From positions 1 through 28,001 of the IMG/VR virus record IMGVR_UViG_3300046512_000283: DNA of 28,001 nucleotides; one strand, 5' to 3'. Source of the DNA: a virus. This document shows positions 16,442-22,724 of the stretch, one piece after another. Positions within the stretch are counted from its first letter, which is position 1; each line of letters begins with the position of its first letter. Made by a program: the position numbers and the translations under genes. The notes under the pieces are model-generated. The model saw nothing but the letters and a program-made list of their open reading frames with translations, did not search any database and was not told the DNA's origin.

Positions 16442-16740
16442 GCCCACGCGCAACCGCAACTGAAGAAAAGGAACGCCAATTTGTGGATATGAGAGTCCCG
16501 CTTTCGTGGCTGCTGAGCTCGGCCGCCACCATCATCTTCACGCTGGGGGCGACGCTCTGGAACATCGCCGGCCAGTCGAACAAGCTGGACCAGTTGATCA
16601 TCACCAACCAGAAGCTGGAGAAGCGGCTGGATGACCGCGACACGCGCATCGATAGCCTGCGCGACAAAATCTTTGCGCTGGAGCGCGCCAGCGACAATCT
16701 CACCCTGCGCATCGATACCCTCGAACGCGCAAAGAAATGA
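16438..16740 (+). CDS. Single-TM coiled-coil membrane protein in lysis cassette
   Basis: This 100-residue protein has an Arg/Lys/Glu-rich N-terminus (1-20), one membrane helix at about residues 22-44 ('LSWLLSSAATIIFTLGATLW') and a long charged coiled coil (about 48-98) with heptads such as 'LEKRLDDRDTRIDSLRDKIF'. This topology resembles inner-membrane spanins or holin partners, although no outer-membrane lipoprotein partner gene is visible. It precedes the holin-like gene, whose ribosome-binding site follows its stop codon directly. Lysis function is inferred from position. Confidence 0.65.
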   Translation: MSPRATATEEKERQFVDMRVPLSWLLSSAATIIFTLGATLWNIAGQSNKLDQLIITNQKLEKRLDDRDTRIDSLRDKIFALERASDNLTLRIDTLERAKK

Positions 16741-16753
16741 AAGGAGCCACCTG

Positions 16754-17218
16754 ATGCTTTCCGCACTTATTTCCTTCCTCGGCGGCTCGGTCTTTCGCAT
16801 GATCTGGGGCGAGCTGTCGTCCTGGCTGACGGCCGGGCAAAACCACAAGCAAGAGATTGAGCGCATGCGGCTACAAGGCGAGCTGGACGCAGCCGCGCAC
16901 GCGCGCAACCAGGACGCCATCCGCTTGCAGGCAGAGCTGGGCGTCCAGACGATTCGCGTGCAGGGCGAGGCCGATATCGGGCGGGTTGAGGCCGACGGTT
17001 GGCTGGCCGCCGTGCGCGGCACCACCACGGCCACCGGTGTATGGTTTGTCGACCTGTGGAATGGAATTATCCGGCCGGCCGTGGCTACCTGGTCCGTCGG
17101 AATGATTAGCGGCCACTACCTGAAATGGTGGGTGCTGGACGAGAATGGCTGGTCGGTATGCGGCGCCGCGCTGGGTATCTATCTGGCCGACCGCGCGCTG
17201 TTCAAACGGGGCAAGTAA
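16754..17218 (+). CDS. Holin-like membrane protein
   Basis: The protein is 154 residues from the ATG at 16754, with AAGGAG nine bases upstream. A short hydrophobic N-terminus (LSALISFLGGSVF) is followed by an amphipathic charged helix (about 30-80, 'QEIERMRLQGELDAAAHARN'). Two hydrophobic segments follow at about 92-115 and 128-148, the latter ending in 'RALFKRGK'. This resembles phage holins of the three-TM type encoded beside soluble endolysins. It would form membrane lesions that let the downstream lysozyme reach the peptidoglycan. Its stop overlaps the endolysin start (TAATG). The family assignment is tentative. Confidence 0.6.
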   Translation: MLSALISFLGGSVFRMIWGELSSWLTAGQNHKQEIERMRLQGELDAAAHARNQDAIRLQAELGVQTIRVQGEADIGRVEADGWLAAVRGTTTATGVWFVDLWNGIIRPAVATWSVGMISGHYLKWWVLDENGWSVCGAALGIYLADRALFKRGK

Positions 17219-17772
17219 TGGCTTCCGCCGACTTACTTGCACGGGCGAGGGCATGGATGCAGGGAGGCGCGGCCACGCCGGTACCGGCCAGCGTGCCGGT
17301 GGCGCCGGCTGAGCAGCTGAAGGACAACGAGCAGCTCGCGATCGAGATCGCTGCGGCGCTCTGTCGGCGCTTCGAGGGTTTGTTTATGCACCCGTACCTG
17401 TGCCCGGCCGGCGTGCCGTCGATTGGTTATGGCACCACGTACTACGCTGACGGCCGCGCCGTCACGCTGAACGATGCGCCGATCACGAAGGTGCAGGCTG
17501 AGCGCCTGCTGGTGCTCCAGATCCGCGACGTCTACCTTCCGGCCGTCCGCCGACTTTGCCCGGGGATCAACACGCCTGAGCGATTGGCCGCTCTGGTCGA
17601 CTGGTGCTACAACCTCGGCGCCGGCAATCTGAAGACGTCGACACTGCGCCGCCGGATCAACGCTGGGCGATGGCTGGAGGTGCCGGGCGAAATCCGGAAA
17701 TGGAAGTTCGCCGCCGGGAGGGTACTGCGCGGTTTGGTTCTGCGCCGTGATGCTGAGGCGGGCCTTATCTAA
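17218..17772 (+). CDS. Endolysin, GH24 (T4-lysozyme-type) muramidase
   Basis: The protein is 184 residues from the ATG at 17218, chosen for its TAATG junction with the holin-like gene. An Ala/Pro-rich leader (1-35) precedes the lysozyme domain. The catalytic block is 'FEGLFMHPYLCPAGVPSIGYGTT', with E53 as general acid. The positions equal to T4 lysozyme D20 and T26 are C62 and S68, giving an E-x8-C-x5-S triad. The later 'LAALVDWCYNLGAGNLKTSTL' is the conserved GH24 helix region. It has no signal peptide, so export depends on the holin. It hydrolyses the MurNAc-GlcNAc bond. The 3' end overlaps the convergent HTH gene by 8 bases. Confidence 0.85.
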   Translation: MASADLLARARAWMQGGAATPVPASVPVAPAEQLKDNEQLAIEIAAALCRRFEGLFMHPYLCPAGVPSIGYGTTYYADGRAVTLNDAPITKVQAERLLVLQIRDVYLPAVRRLCPGINTPERLAALVDWCYNLGAGNLKTSTLRRRINAGRWLEVPGEIRKWKFAAGRVLRGLVLRRDAEAGLI

Positions 17773-18058
17773 TACGGCCTGAGCTCGCAACTCTGGTCTT
17801 CAACTTTCCGTCGGCATCAGAGATTCGATATTTTCGGCGCCTGTCTCCGAGCAGATACTGTAGTTCGCGAATGCTGAGACCAGTCTCCTCGTGAATTCTT
17901 AGGAGTAATGCTGCTCCGACGGGCATGCGGCGGTGTCGCATTTTGCTGATAAGTGGCGGCTGCACCGAAAGCGTGCGGGCGAGAGCGGCATCATTCTTTG
18001 CTTTCAAACGGCTTTGAATCTCGTCAAGAAGGCGATTCGGGTCGTATGGGAGCGTCAT
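17765..18058 (-). CDS. Phage HTH regulator (Cro/repressor-like)
   Basis: This 97-residue protein starts at the ATG at 18058; a longer TTG start is rejected because it would begin inside the predicted -10 box. The helix-turn-helix is 'NDAALARTLSVQPPLISKMRHRRMPV' (about residues 22-47), followed by 'ALLLRIHEETGLSIRELQYLLG' and a basic tail. Similar single-HTH proteins recur near the ends of betaproteobacterial prophages. It is antisense and convergent to the endolysin, so it could be expressed in the lysogen. A promoter is visible upstream. Confidence 0.8.
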   Translation of the reverse strand: MTLPYDPNRLLDEIQSRLKAKNDAALARTLSVQPPLISKMRHRRMPVGAALLLRIHEETGLSIRELQYLLGDRRRKYRISDADGKLKTRVASSGRIR

Positions 18059-18091
18059 TTGGTTCGCGGGAATAATAGTTGGTAAAAAATA

Positions 18092-18121
18092 ATAATACAA
18101 TAGTTATTTGTCATTTTTCAA
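18092..18121 (-). promoter_or_regulatory. Sigma70-type promoter for the HTH gene
   Basis: Reading leftward, TTGAAA (18116-18121) and TATTAT (18092-18097) are separated by 18 bases in an AT-rich tract. This would place the transcript start about 25 bases before the HTH start codon. Confidence 0.6.
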
Positions 18122-18176
18122 TCGTGCGGGGATGCTCTATCCTATTGAAATCACGAGCCACCTTATGGAGGGGGTT

Positions 18177-18440
18177 ATGATTTCCTTTGAGCCGGGCGAC
18201 TTAGTTTGTAGGGCAGGATCGAACTTTCAGATGCTAGTGATTTCCGAGGTGAGCGGGGATTCAGGCGCAGAGAAAGCGACCTACTTTGATTGTGTTTGGG
18301 AATTCGATGGAGAGCTCCACTGCGAGACGTTTGAGTCGAAAGATTTGCGTTTATTGCGGAGAGAACGTCGGAAGTTGCCTCGACGGGGGATGTTGCAGTT
18401 TCCCCGCAACGATCGGCTACAACTGTCAACACGTGCGTAA
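18177..18440 (+). CDS. YodC-like (DUF2158-type) small protein
   Basis: The protein is 87 residues from the ATG at 18177, preceded by a strong GGAGG; upstream in-frame ATGs lack such a site. The pattern 'F.PGDLV...GS...LVISEV' followed by 'CVWEFDGELHCETFESKDLRLL' matches the YodC/DUF2158 beta-barrel-like fold: GDxV at the N-terminus, C-W in the middle, F..xDL at the end. The C-terminus is Arg-rich. Function is unknown in the family. It is divergent from the HTH gene and resembles the protein encoded leftward at 18737-18982. Confidence 0.7.
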   Translation: MISFEPGDLVCRAGSNFQMLVISEVSGDSGAEKATYFDCVWEFDGELHCETFESKDLRLLRRERRKLPRRGMLQFPRNDRLQLSTRA

Positions 18441-18560
18441 AAAGTTGGCTCTAGGACGTCGGAAAATGTTGGAGTTGATATGGCAATGGTGTGCGATAGA
18501 TAACGAATACCGCGCAAGAGGTATGGCATCTTATAGGCACGATTAATGAAGGAGAGTTAG

Positions 18561-18740
18561 ATGAGCGACGACTTGAAAAACCGTGGTGCGCAGGACCGCG
18601 CCCGCATCAACGTGAACGAACCTCACGAGGTTGCCTATTGGACCAAGGAGTTGGGCGTCACGCGTGAGCGCTTGCAGCAACTGGTGAAAGAGGCTGGCAC
18701 CAGCGCGCAAGCGGTTCGAGAAAAGCTGGCCAGCGACTAA
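18561..18740 (+). CDS. DUF3606 small protein
   Basis: This 59-residue protein has AAGGAG at 18549-18554 upstream. The core 'INVNEPHEVAYWTKELGVT' followed by 'RERLQQLVKEAG' and '..AVREKL' is the DUF3606 signature: an acidic start and two helices, the second HTH-like. The family is widespread in proteobacteria and its role is not established. It is monocistronic as far as visible and overlaps the convergent YodC-like gene by four bases at its stop. Confidence 0.85.
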   Translation: MSDDLKNRGAQDRARINVNEPHEVAYWTKELGVTRERLQQLVKEAGTSAQAVREKLASD

Positions 18741-18982
18741 CCGGCAGGATCTGACGTGTCGCCGGCGGCTTCAACTATGACGAGGTCGCCAGGGCGAAAC
18801 ACTTCAAAGCGCGGCTCGCCGTCGACCGTCCATTCGCAGTAGATTCCGTTCCGCACGCCTTCCCAGTCGTGCTCTTCACCGAGCGCGGAGGACTTCACCC
18901 ACATCACCTGGCCATCCGGATCGCCGCGCTGGCGGACGAGACTACCCTCTGGCGGGCGTTCATGTTTTGCTTCGCTGGTCAT
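18737..18982 (-). CDS. YodC-like small protein, second copy, coupled to SRAP
   Basis: This 81-residue protein starts at the ATG at 18982, which overlaps the SRAP stop (ATGA), so the two are translationally coupled. It contains 'GSLVRQRGDPDGQVMWV' and, later, 'YCEWTVDGEPRFEVFRPGDLVIV'. The order of conserved residues (G.LV, C.W..DGE, F...DL) parallels the rightward gene at 18177, so the two are probably distant paralogues. Function is unknown. Being in an SOS-box operon, it may act in DNA damage conditions. Confidence 0.7.
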   Translation of the reverse strand: MTSEAKHERPPEGSLVRQRGDPDGQVMWVKSSALGEEHDWEGVRNGIYCEWTVDGEPRFEVFRPGDLVIVEAAGDTSDPAG

Positions 18983-19680
18983 AATAATCCCATCTGCGTA
19001 TTTGGCGCTGAGGTGCCCGGCTCGGACTTCTTCGCGCGCGGCGGCACCGGGAATTCCCACGCCCGCATCATCTCGGCTGGGTAGTGGCGTAGGAAGCTGC
19101 GTGCGTACTCGGGGTCGGTGCAACTGAGCCAGTCATCCCATTCCGACTGCGGCACGATCACCAGCGCACGCTTTTCATCGTCCGGTTTGTGGAAGCGGCG
19201 CATCAGCGGGTGCTCGTCGGCGTTGATCGTCAGCTGCGTGAAGCTATGCTCGGGGCCGGCTTCGCCATCCCACTCGCGCCACAGGCCGGCCACGGCGAAC
19301 ATCGACTGGTCGGACATGCCGATGCCCCAACGCACCGGCTTGCCGCTCTCGTAGTTCGGTTCATAGAATGCAGTCATCGGTACCAGGCACAGCTGTGACT
19401 TCTTCCACTGGCCGGAGAACGAGCGCAGCTGTCCGACCGTCTCGGCCCGGGCGTTCATCGTGTCAAACGGGCGCGCGCCGGGCGGGATGCGCTTGCGCGG
19501 CACCAGCCCATAGCTCGCCATCAGGCCCTCGCGATTGCCGCCGGCGCCGCGCCGCACGATCGGCGCGCCGTAATCCTTCCACGTCTCAGTTTTCCAGAAA
19601 CCCGTATCGTGCAGGTCGAGGATCACGCCCATGACGGCGTCCAGCATTTCGGGATCGGGCGGGCGAAAATTCACGCACAT
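18979..19680 (-). CDS. SOS response-associated peptidase (SRAP, YedK/HMCES family)
   Basis: This 233-residue protein starts at the ATG at 19680 with AGGAGG just upstream. The catalytic Cys2 follows Met1 ('MCVNF', where the family usually has MCGRF). Asn76 in 'TMNARAE', Glu107 in 'AFYEPN' and His164 in 'RRFHKP' match the C2/N/E/H set of YedK. Such proteins form a thiazolidine crosslink to abasic sites in single-stranded DNA and protect them. After Met removal Cys2 is the active N-terminus. It is the first gene of a leftward operon, and its promoter overlaps a LexA box. Confidence 0.92.
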   Translation of the reverse strand: MCVNFRPPDPEMLDAVMGVILDLHDTGFWKTETWKDYGAPIVRRGAGGNREGLMASYGLVPRKRIPPGARPFDTMNARAETVGQLRSFSGQWKKSQLCLVPMTAFYEPNYESGKPVRWGIGMSDQSMFAVAGLWREWDGEAGPEHSFTQLTINADEHPLMRRFHKPDDEKRALVIVPQSEWDDWLSCTDPEYARSFLRHYPAEMMRAWEFPVPPRAKKSEPGTSAPNTQMGLL

Positions 19681-19729
19681 GGCGCCTCCTGCGTTGAAAC
19701 TTAAATAATAGCGCTAATTTCTTTTGGTG

Positions 19730-19735
19730 ATTATA
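19730..19735 (-). promoter_or_regulatory. -10 element of the SRAP promoter
   Basis: Reading leftward, a perfect TATAAT lies here, about 50 bases before the SRAP start codon. It overlaps the LexA box by two bases. No good -35 box was found at 16-18 bases. Confidence 0.55.
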
Positions 19736-19753
19736 CTGTATGTGCGTACAGTA
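19734..19753. promoter_or_regulatory. LexA (SOS) box in divergent promoter region
   Basis: CTGT (19736-19739), eight bases, then ACAG (19748-19751), flanked by TA on the left and TA on the right. This is a near-perfect palindrome matching the CTGT-N8-ACAG consensus of gamma/betaproteobacterial LexA. It lies between the SRAP gene (leftward, 54 bases away) and the unknown gene (rightward, 17 bases away) and could repress both. Confidence 0.85.
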
Positions 19754-19769
19754 TTTATTCGAGGAAATA

Positions 19770-20444
19770 ATGAAGGTGTGGGCATCAAGACGACGAGATG
19801 ATGGTGTGGCGCTGACCAGCGCGCTGCCAGTGGTAGATGGCGCATCGCTTCTTGAGCTGGTGGTGGTAGAGGTGACGCTCGACGGCAACCGGCGGCCATC
19901 GAAAGTAGCGCGCCTGAAACCGATAGGCGAGCCGCGCATCTTGGCGCAGCTGCTACTGCCCAAGTTGGTGAAGCTGCAGGGCTGGAATCTGGTGCTGAGC
20001 GGTATCGAGGAATTGAGGGAAGGGCCGGGCCGAGCGCGCGGCATGGCCCAGACATGGGTTTGTACGCTTCGAGTTCCCGGAAATGCCGTTGGATTTAGGG
20101 TCAAGGATACCTGCCAAAACGGCGCGCCCCTCCCAAAAAGTGGCATCCGCGATGCAAGCGGTACGCGCGGCAATCTGGTGGTGAGCACCGATTTCGTCAC
20201 GCCGCTCCATCGGCACACGCTCTGCGCCGAGGTTCACCACCACCAGATATCCACGTTCCCAGCCGGCCGCCTCGTGGACTGCCATATCGAGTGGATGTCG
20301 GACGAGACCTTCGAACTGGGCGGCCTGCGTATCTGGGAAGCGCATGGTGATCGCCCACAGCGCCTGGAGCGTGCCGGCTGGCTATGCGAGGTCGACGTCA
20401 AGGAGCGAGAGCTGACGAAACGCGGGGCGCGGACGCTGCGGTAG
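19770..20444 (+). CDS. SOS-box-controlled hypothetical protein
   Basis: The protein is 224 residues from the ATG at 19770, with GAGG nine bases upstream; an ATG at 19740 falls inside the LexA box and is rejected. Residues 1-105 ('MKVWASRRRDDG', 'SLLELVVVEVTLDGNRRP..', 'GWNLVLSGIEE', 'AQTWVCT') form a beta-rich unit like small proteins found beside phage SRAP genes. Residues about 106-150 look poorly structured. The remainder ('LVDCHIEWMSDETFELGGLRIWEAH') may be a second unit. It might be a fusion, or a gene whose natural stop was lost. Function is unknown; SOS induction is inferred from the box. Confidence 0.55.
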   Translation: MKVWASRRRDDGVALTSALPVVDGASLLELVVVEVTLDGNRRPSKVARLKPIGEPRILAQLLLPKLVKLQGWNLVLSGIEELREGPGRARGMAQTWVCTLRVPGNAVGFRVKDTCQNGAPLPKSGIRDASGTRGNLVVSTDFVTPLHRHTLCAEVHHHQISTFPAGRLVDCHIEWMSDETFELGGLRIWEAHGDRPQRLERAGWLCEVDVKERELTKRGARTLR

Positions 20445-20535
20445 GTCAGACAGGTCGCCGCAATTAGTTGCTGCGTGATATCATCTTGCTTTCTTGGTGT
20501 TGATCGCCTCTCGGTTCCGTTAGCGCTTAAAATTT

Positions 20536-20555
20536 ATTGGCACGAATTTGCCAAT
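20536..20555. repeat. Perfect inverted repeat beside the attachment site
   Basis: ATTGGCA (20536-20542) and TGCCAAT (20549-20555) form perfect 7-bp arms with a 6-base spacer, ending 9 bases before the att-associated motif. It could be a recombinase accessory-protein or repressor site. No T-run follows. Confidence 0.5.
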
Positions 20556-20564
20556 TGCGATTTC

Positions 20565-20609
20565 AAGTCGTTGAATTTAAACGATTTTCGTTTCCGGCTC
20601 GAGGCACCA
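20565..20609 (+). repeat. Attachment-site copy 1 (tRNA 3'-end-like), prophage right end
   Basis: The motif AAGTCGTTGAAT (20565-20576), 15 variable bases, then TTCCGGCTCGAGGCACCA (20592-20609). The last part reads as the T-stem, acceptor strand, discriminator and CCA of a tRNA gene, but no tRNA body precedes it. The same layout and spacing recurs at 23028-23072. The intact tRNA should lie left of the window; its isotype cannot be told from this fragment. Confidence 0.8.
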
Positions 20610-21134
20610 AACCCACTTTTCAGATTTGCAGGTAAAAGCCGCTTTCCCAGTGTTTTACGGGGCTAAAGCGGCTTTTTTGCCTCTGGAACCTTCGATACGA
20701 AAGCGGCGGCTTTAGCTTGGGAGGCGGAGCAGCGTACGGCCGCAACTCGGTGATGATTCGAGAGAATGGCCAAATGAGTTCGACCGCTTCAAGAGGGCTT
20801 CTGTCGAAGAACTTTTTTGCATGGCGCCGCCTTGTGTCAACGATGACAGGACATTCGATTAAATGTCTGTCGATCTCTATGACGGTTCCCGCAGAATTGG
20901 ACGCCGCTCGTTGCATTGATCTGGAGAAGGTCGAGGACATGGTTAGTGAGCTCGAAGGTGCGCTCCAGTCGCATAATGCGCGCGCCGTTGGCATACTGCG
21001 ATGACATCAAAAGGTCTGCCAGCGCAAGACGTTTCTTAATCCGACTGCTATTGTGGTCGCGCCGGAGAGGGGCGGACCAGACCGCTAGCGGGCGCGTAAC
21101 GACCGCGCGCGCAGACTACAGATCGAATACATGC
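20610..21134. other. Mostly non-coding stretch after att copy 1
   Basis: Besides one strong terminator (20634-20678) I see no convincing gene. A + frame at 20717-21004 (95 codons) and an opposite frame overlapping the terminator lack ribosome-binding sites and recognisable domains. The final 130 bases hold only GC-rich sequence before the stop of the leftward metallopeptidase-like gene. Confidence 0.5.
20634..20678 (+). terminator. Strong intrinsic terminator after att copy 1
   Basis: A perfect 12-bp stem (AAAAGCCGCTTT, 20634-20645, with AAAGCGGCTTTT, 20665-20676) encloses a 19-base loop that itself has CCC/GGG pairing. T residues run to 20678. It would stop rightward transcription leaving the prophage, 25 bases past the att core. 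Confidence 0.85.
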
Positions 21135-21875
21135 CTAGTCGCTTGGATTCGACGGAACCGGCTCCCAGTATCCCCCTGGAATTTTGGTTGTGCCCGCGCC
21201 GCCGCCACCACCGCCCCCACCCCCACTACTACCCGGTGGGGGAGGTGGAGGGTAATATGCAGGGGGAAGACCGCCACCTGCGGCCCAAGCTTCGCAATAT
21301 GCCCGATATCTCGCCGAGCCTTTAAACTTCGCTTTGGCAGCGGCAATTACTGCATTTTCATACGCTAATGAACCTGGTGTTTTACCTGTGACTGACGACA
21401 GCAATAGACCGTATAGATCAGCCGGCGCACCAGGGCCTGGTACCACTATAGTTCCCTCGCCTCCGAGCCCCATTTCGTTAATATAGTTGAATACGAAAAG
21501 TGAGGCGAGTGCTTCACGTTCATAGCACCATTCTACTCGTTTTGCGGGATCGCCCGAATAAGCAGTATTGGAGCGTGTGGCGTAAAATGCGTGCCCGAGC
21601 TCGTGCAAAATAATCGACTGGTATGCGCTCATCCAAGGATTGGCGTTGGGTAGAGCGTTTGATAGGTCGGTAGCATCTCGCGGGTTTATTGACATCGTTC
21701 CTGGCCCGGCGATATTGTTATTAAGAGGACCGGGTTCATAAGTGCTATGGTTCGATGTGAATACTATAGTTGAGGTCGCGAGAAAATTATTTATAAACGA
21801 GGCTGTGTTAGGAGATTTTAAGTTATTAATTACTTGCTTTGGATCTGGGGGATTGGTTGGCGTAGTGACTGGCAT
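21135..21875 (-). CDS. HELGH zinc-metallopeptidase-like protein with Pro/Gly tail
   Basis: This 246-residue protein starts at the ATG at 21875 with GGGAG upstream. HELGH at residues 91-95 follows a hydrophobic helix ('YQSIIL'). Twenty-six residues after it, 'CYEREALASLF' supplies a likely third ligand (E121), the gluzincin arrangement. The C-terminus has six prolines, then nine glycines (about 208-226) and 'KIPGGYWEPVP'. There is no signal peptide. It is the second gene of a leftward operon, 12 bases after the secreted protein. The low GC and Asn/Ser/Thr-rich N-terminus suggest foreign cargo. It might be a toxin or effector protease; this is inference only. Confidence 0.8.
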   Translation of the reverse strand: MPVTTPTNPPDPKQVINNLKSPNTASFINNFLATSTIVFTSNHSTYEPGPLNNNIAGPGTMSINPRDATDLSNALPNANPWMSAYQSIILHELGHAFYATRSNTAYSGDPAKRVEWCYEREALASLFVFNYINEMGLGGEGTIVVPGPGAPADLYGLLLSSVTGKTPGSLAYENAVIAAAKAKFKGSARYRAYCEAWAAGGGLPPAYYPPPPPPGSSGGGGGGGGGAGTTKIPGGYWEPVPSNPSD

Positions 21876-21887
21876 ATGACTCCCAAA

Positions 21888-22511
21888 TTAAATAGGTTGA
21901 CGTATGGTGGAAAGTGTTACATCGACGACGCACCCAGCTATCGATTTCGTCTCGACATACACATGTGGAGCACTTGGATTGATACCTTTGTAAAACGTGG
22001 TTTTGATCAATCCGGTGGGCGCATCGCTATTGCCGAAGGAGTCGGGAACTAGAGCTGGCCCTTGAATCGGCTTCACGTGCCAGAACTTATCTACCGCTTT
22101 CGTAGGAACACAGACATATTTTTGCGCAATCTGCATTCGAACTTGGGCGCCCATGTCAGACTCCTTATCTTTGCTTATCGTGCGTAATCCAGAGACGGTA
22201 AATGTTCTAACGTCCCAATTGACATTGTCATAGCTGCACGATTTTGCACCTGTCTTTTGAGGAAAGCAGACTGGTTCTTTGAATTGCGCCCGAGTGGTCG
22301 CGACAACCTTCGCCAACGTTATCTCATCCGGGTCCTGCGCCAAGTTGGCCAAATCATTGAATAACCTCCCCAATTGTTTTTTCTCATCCCAAGTGGCTTT
22401 GCCTCGGAAGTCTTTTGCGATAGGATATTCTTGAATTCTTTGCGAATTGGCGTTGCCAGCAGACAATATTCCGGACGTTAGTAAAACTAAGAAAAATTTT
22501 CCTTTATGCAC
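21888..22511 (-). CDS. Secreted cysteine-containing protein of unknown function
   Basis: The protein is 207 residues from the GTG at 22511, with GGAGA six bases upstream. A clear signal peptide (Lys-rich start, 'FFLVLLTSGILSAGNA', cleavage near residue 22-24) targets it to the periplasm or beyond. The mature part has four Cys (in 'EPVCFP', 'KSCSY', 'KYVCVP', 'AGCVVD') that could form two disulfides. It is the first gene of the operon with the HELGH protein. One model is periplasmic immunity or a secreted partner for that protein. I do not recognise a family, and base composition is AT-richer than the prophage. Confidence 0.75.
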   Translation of the reverse strand: MHKGKFFLVLLTSGILSAGNANSQRIQEYPIAKDFRGKATWDEKKQLGRLFNDLANLAQDPDEITLAKVVATTRAQFKEPVCFPQKTGAKSCSYDNVNWDVRTFTVSGLRTISKDKESDMGAQVRMQIAQKYVCVPTKAVDKFWHVKPIQGPALVPDSFGNSDAPTGLIKTTFYKGINPSAPHVYVETKSIAGCVVDVTLSTIRQPI

Positions 22512-22672
22512 GTTATCTCCAATATGTAAATGATTAACGGCCGTGGAGTTGCGTATATTTTAATATTCCGCGAGCCTCACCGCTAGCAGTGATTCGAGGA
22601 TAGCACTCAGATCGTTTGATGCTTTCGCTCGCATGTACCGCTCACTTCGCAGATAGCATTGGAGCACCAACG
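22512..22672. other. Leader region of the cargo operon
   Basis: This is intergenic sequence upstream of the leftward operon. A very AT-rich tract near 22550-22567 could hold a -10 element, but I could not find a convincing -35 partner. No gene is supported here. Confidence 0.35.
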
Positions 22673-22695
22673 AAGCCACCTTGCGGTGGCTTTTT
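22673..22695 (+). terminator. Intrinsic terminator
   Basis: The stem AAGCCACC / GGTGGCTT with a TTGC loop (22681-22684) is followed by T residues. It directs rightward termination 30 bases before a small ORF. No rightward gene is visible just upstream, so it may be a relic of a deleted phage gene. Confidence 0.75.
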
Positions 22696-22724
22696 CTATT
22701 CCCGCGCCCGATCGCGAGGCCACC

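Larger units (their letters stand above)
1..20609 (+). mobile_element. Siphovirus-type prophage, right part (left end outside window)
   Basis: The segment carries a continuous neck, tail, fibre and lysis gene order typical of long non-contractile-tailed phages. An accessory block follows (HTH regulator, SRAP, small proteins), and it ends at a tRNA-3'-end-like sequence (20592-20609) that is a plausible attachment core. Terminase, portal, capsid and integrase genes are not visible and should lie left of position 1. The right boundary is inferred from the repeated core at 23055-23072; if that second copy is this phage's true end, the prophage would extend to 23072. Confidence 0.85.

Noticed and set aside
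18286-18546. 86-codon Cys-containing frame overlapping the YodC-like gene
   Set aside because: It overlaps most of a better-supported gene in another frame, lacks a ribosome-binding site, and its Cys spacing does not form a clean zinc finger.
20592-20609. A complete tRNA gene at the att core
   Set aside because: Only the T-stem/acceptor 3' part is present. The upstream bases do not form D, anticodon or 5' acceptor arms at either copy.
20717-21004. 95-codon rightward frame after att copy 1
   Set aside because: It has no ribosome-binding site, no domain and uneven composition. It is kept only as a remark on the region.
21190-21250. Simple-sequence GGT/CCG-rich tract as a possible repeat array or CRISPR
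   Set aside because: It is the coding sequence of the poly-Pro/poly-Gly tail of the HELGH protein. No spacer-repeat structure is present anywhere in the window.
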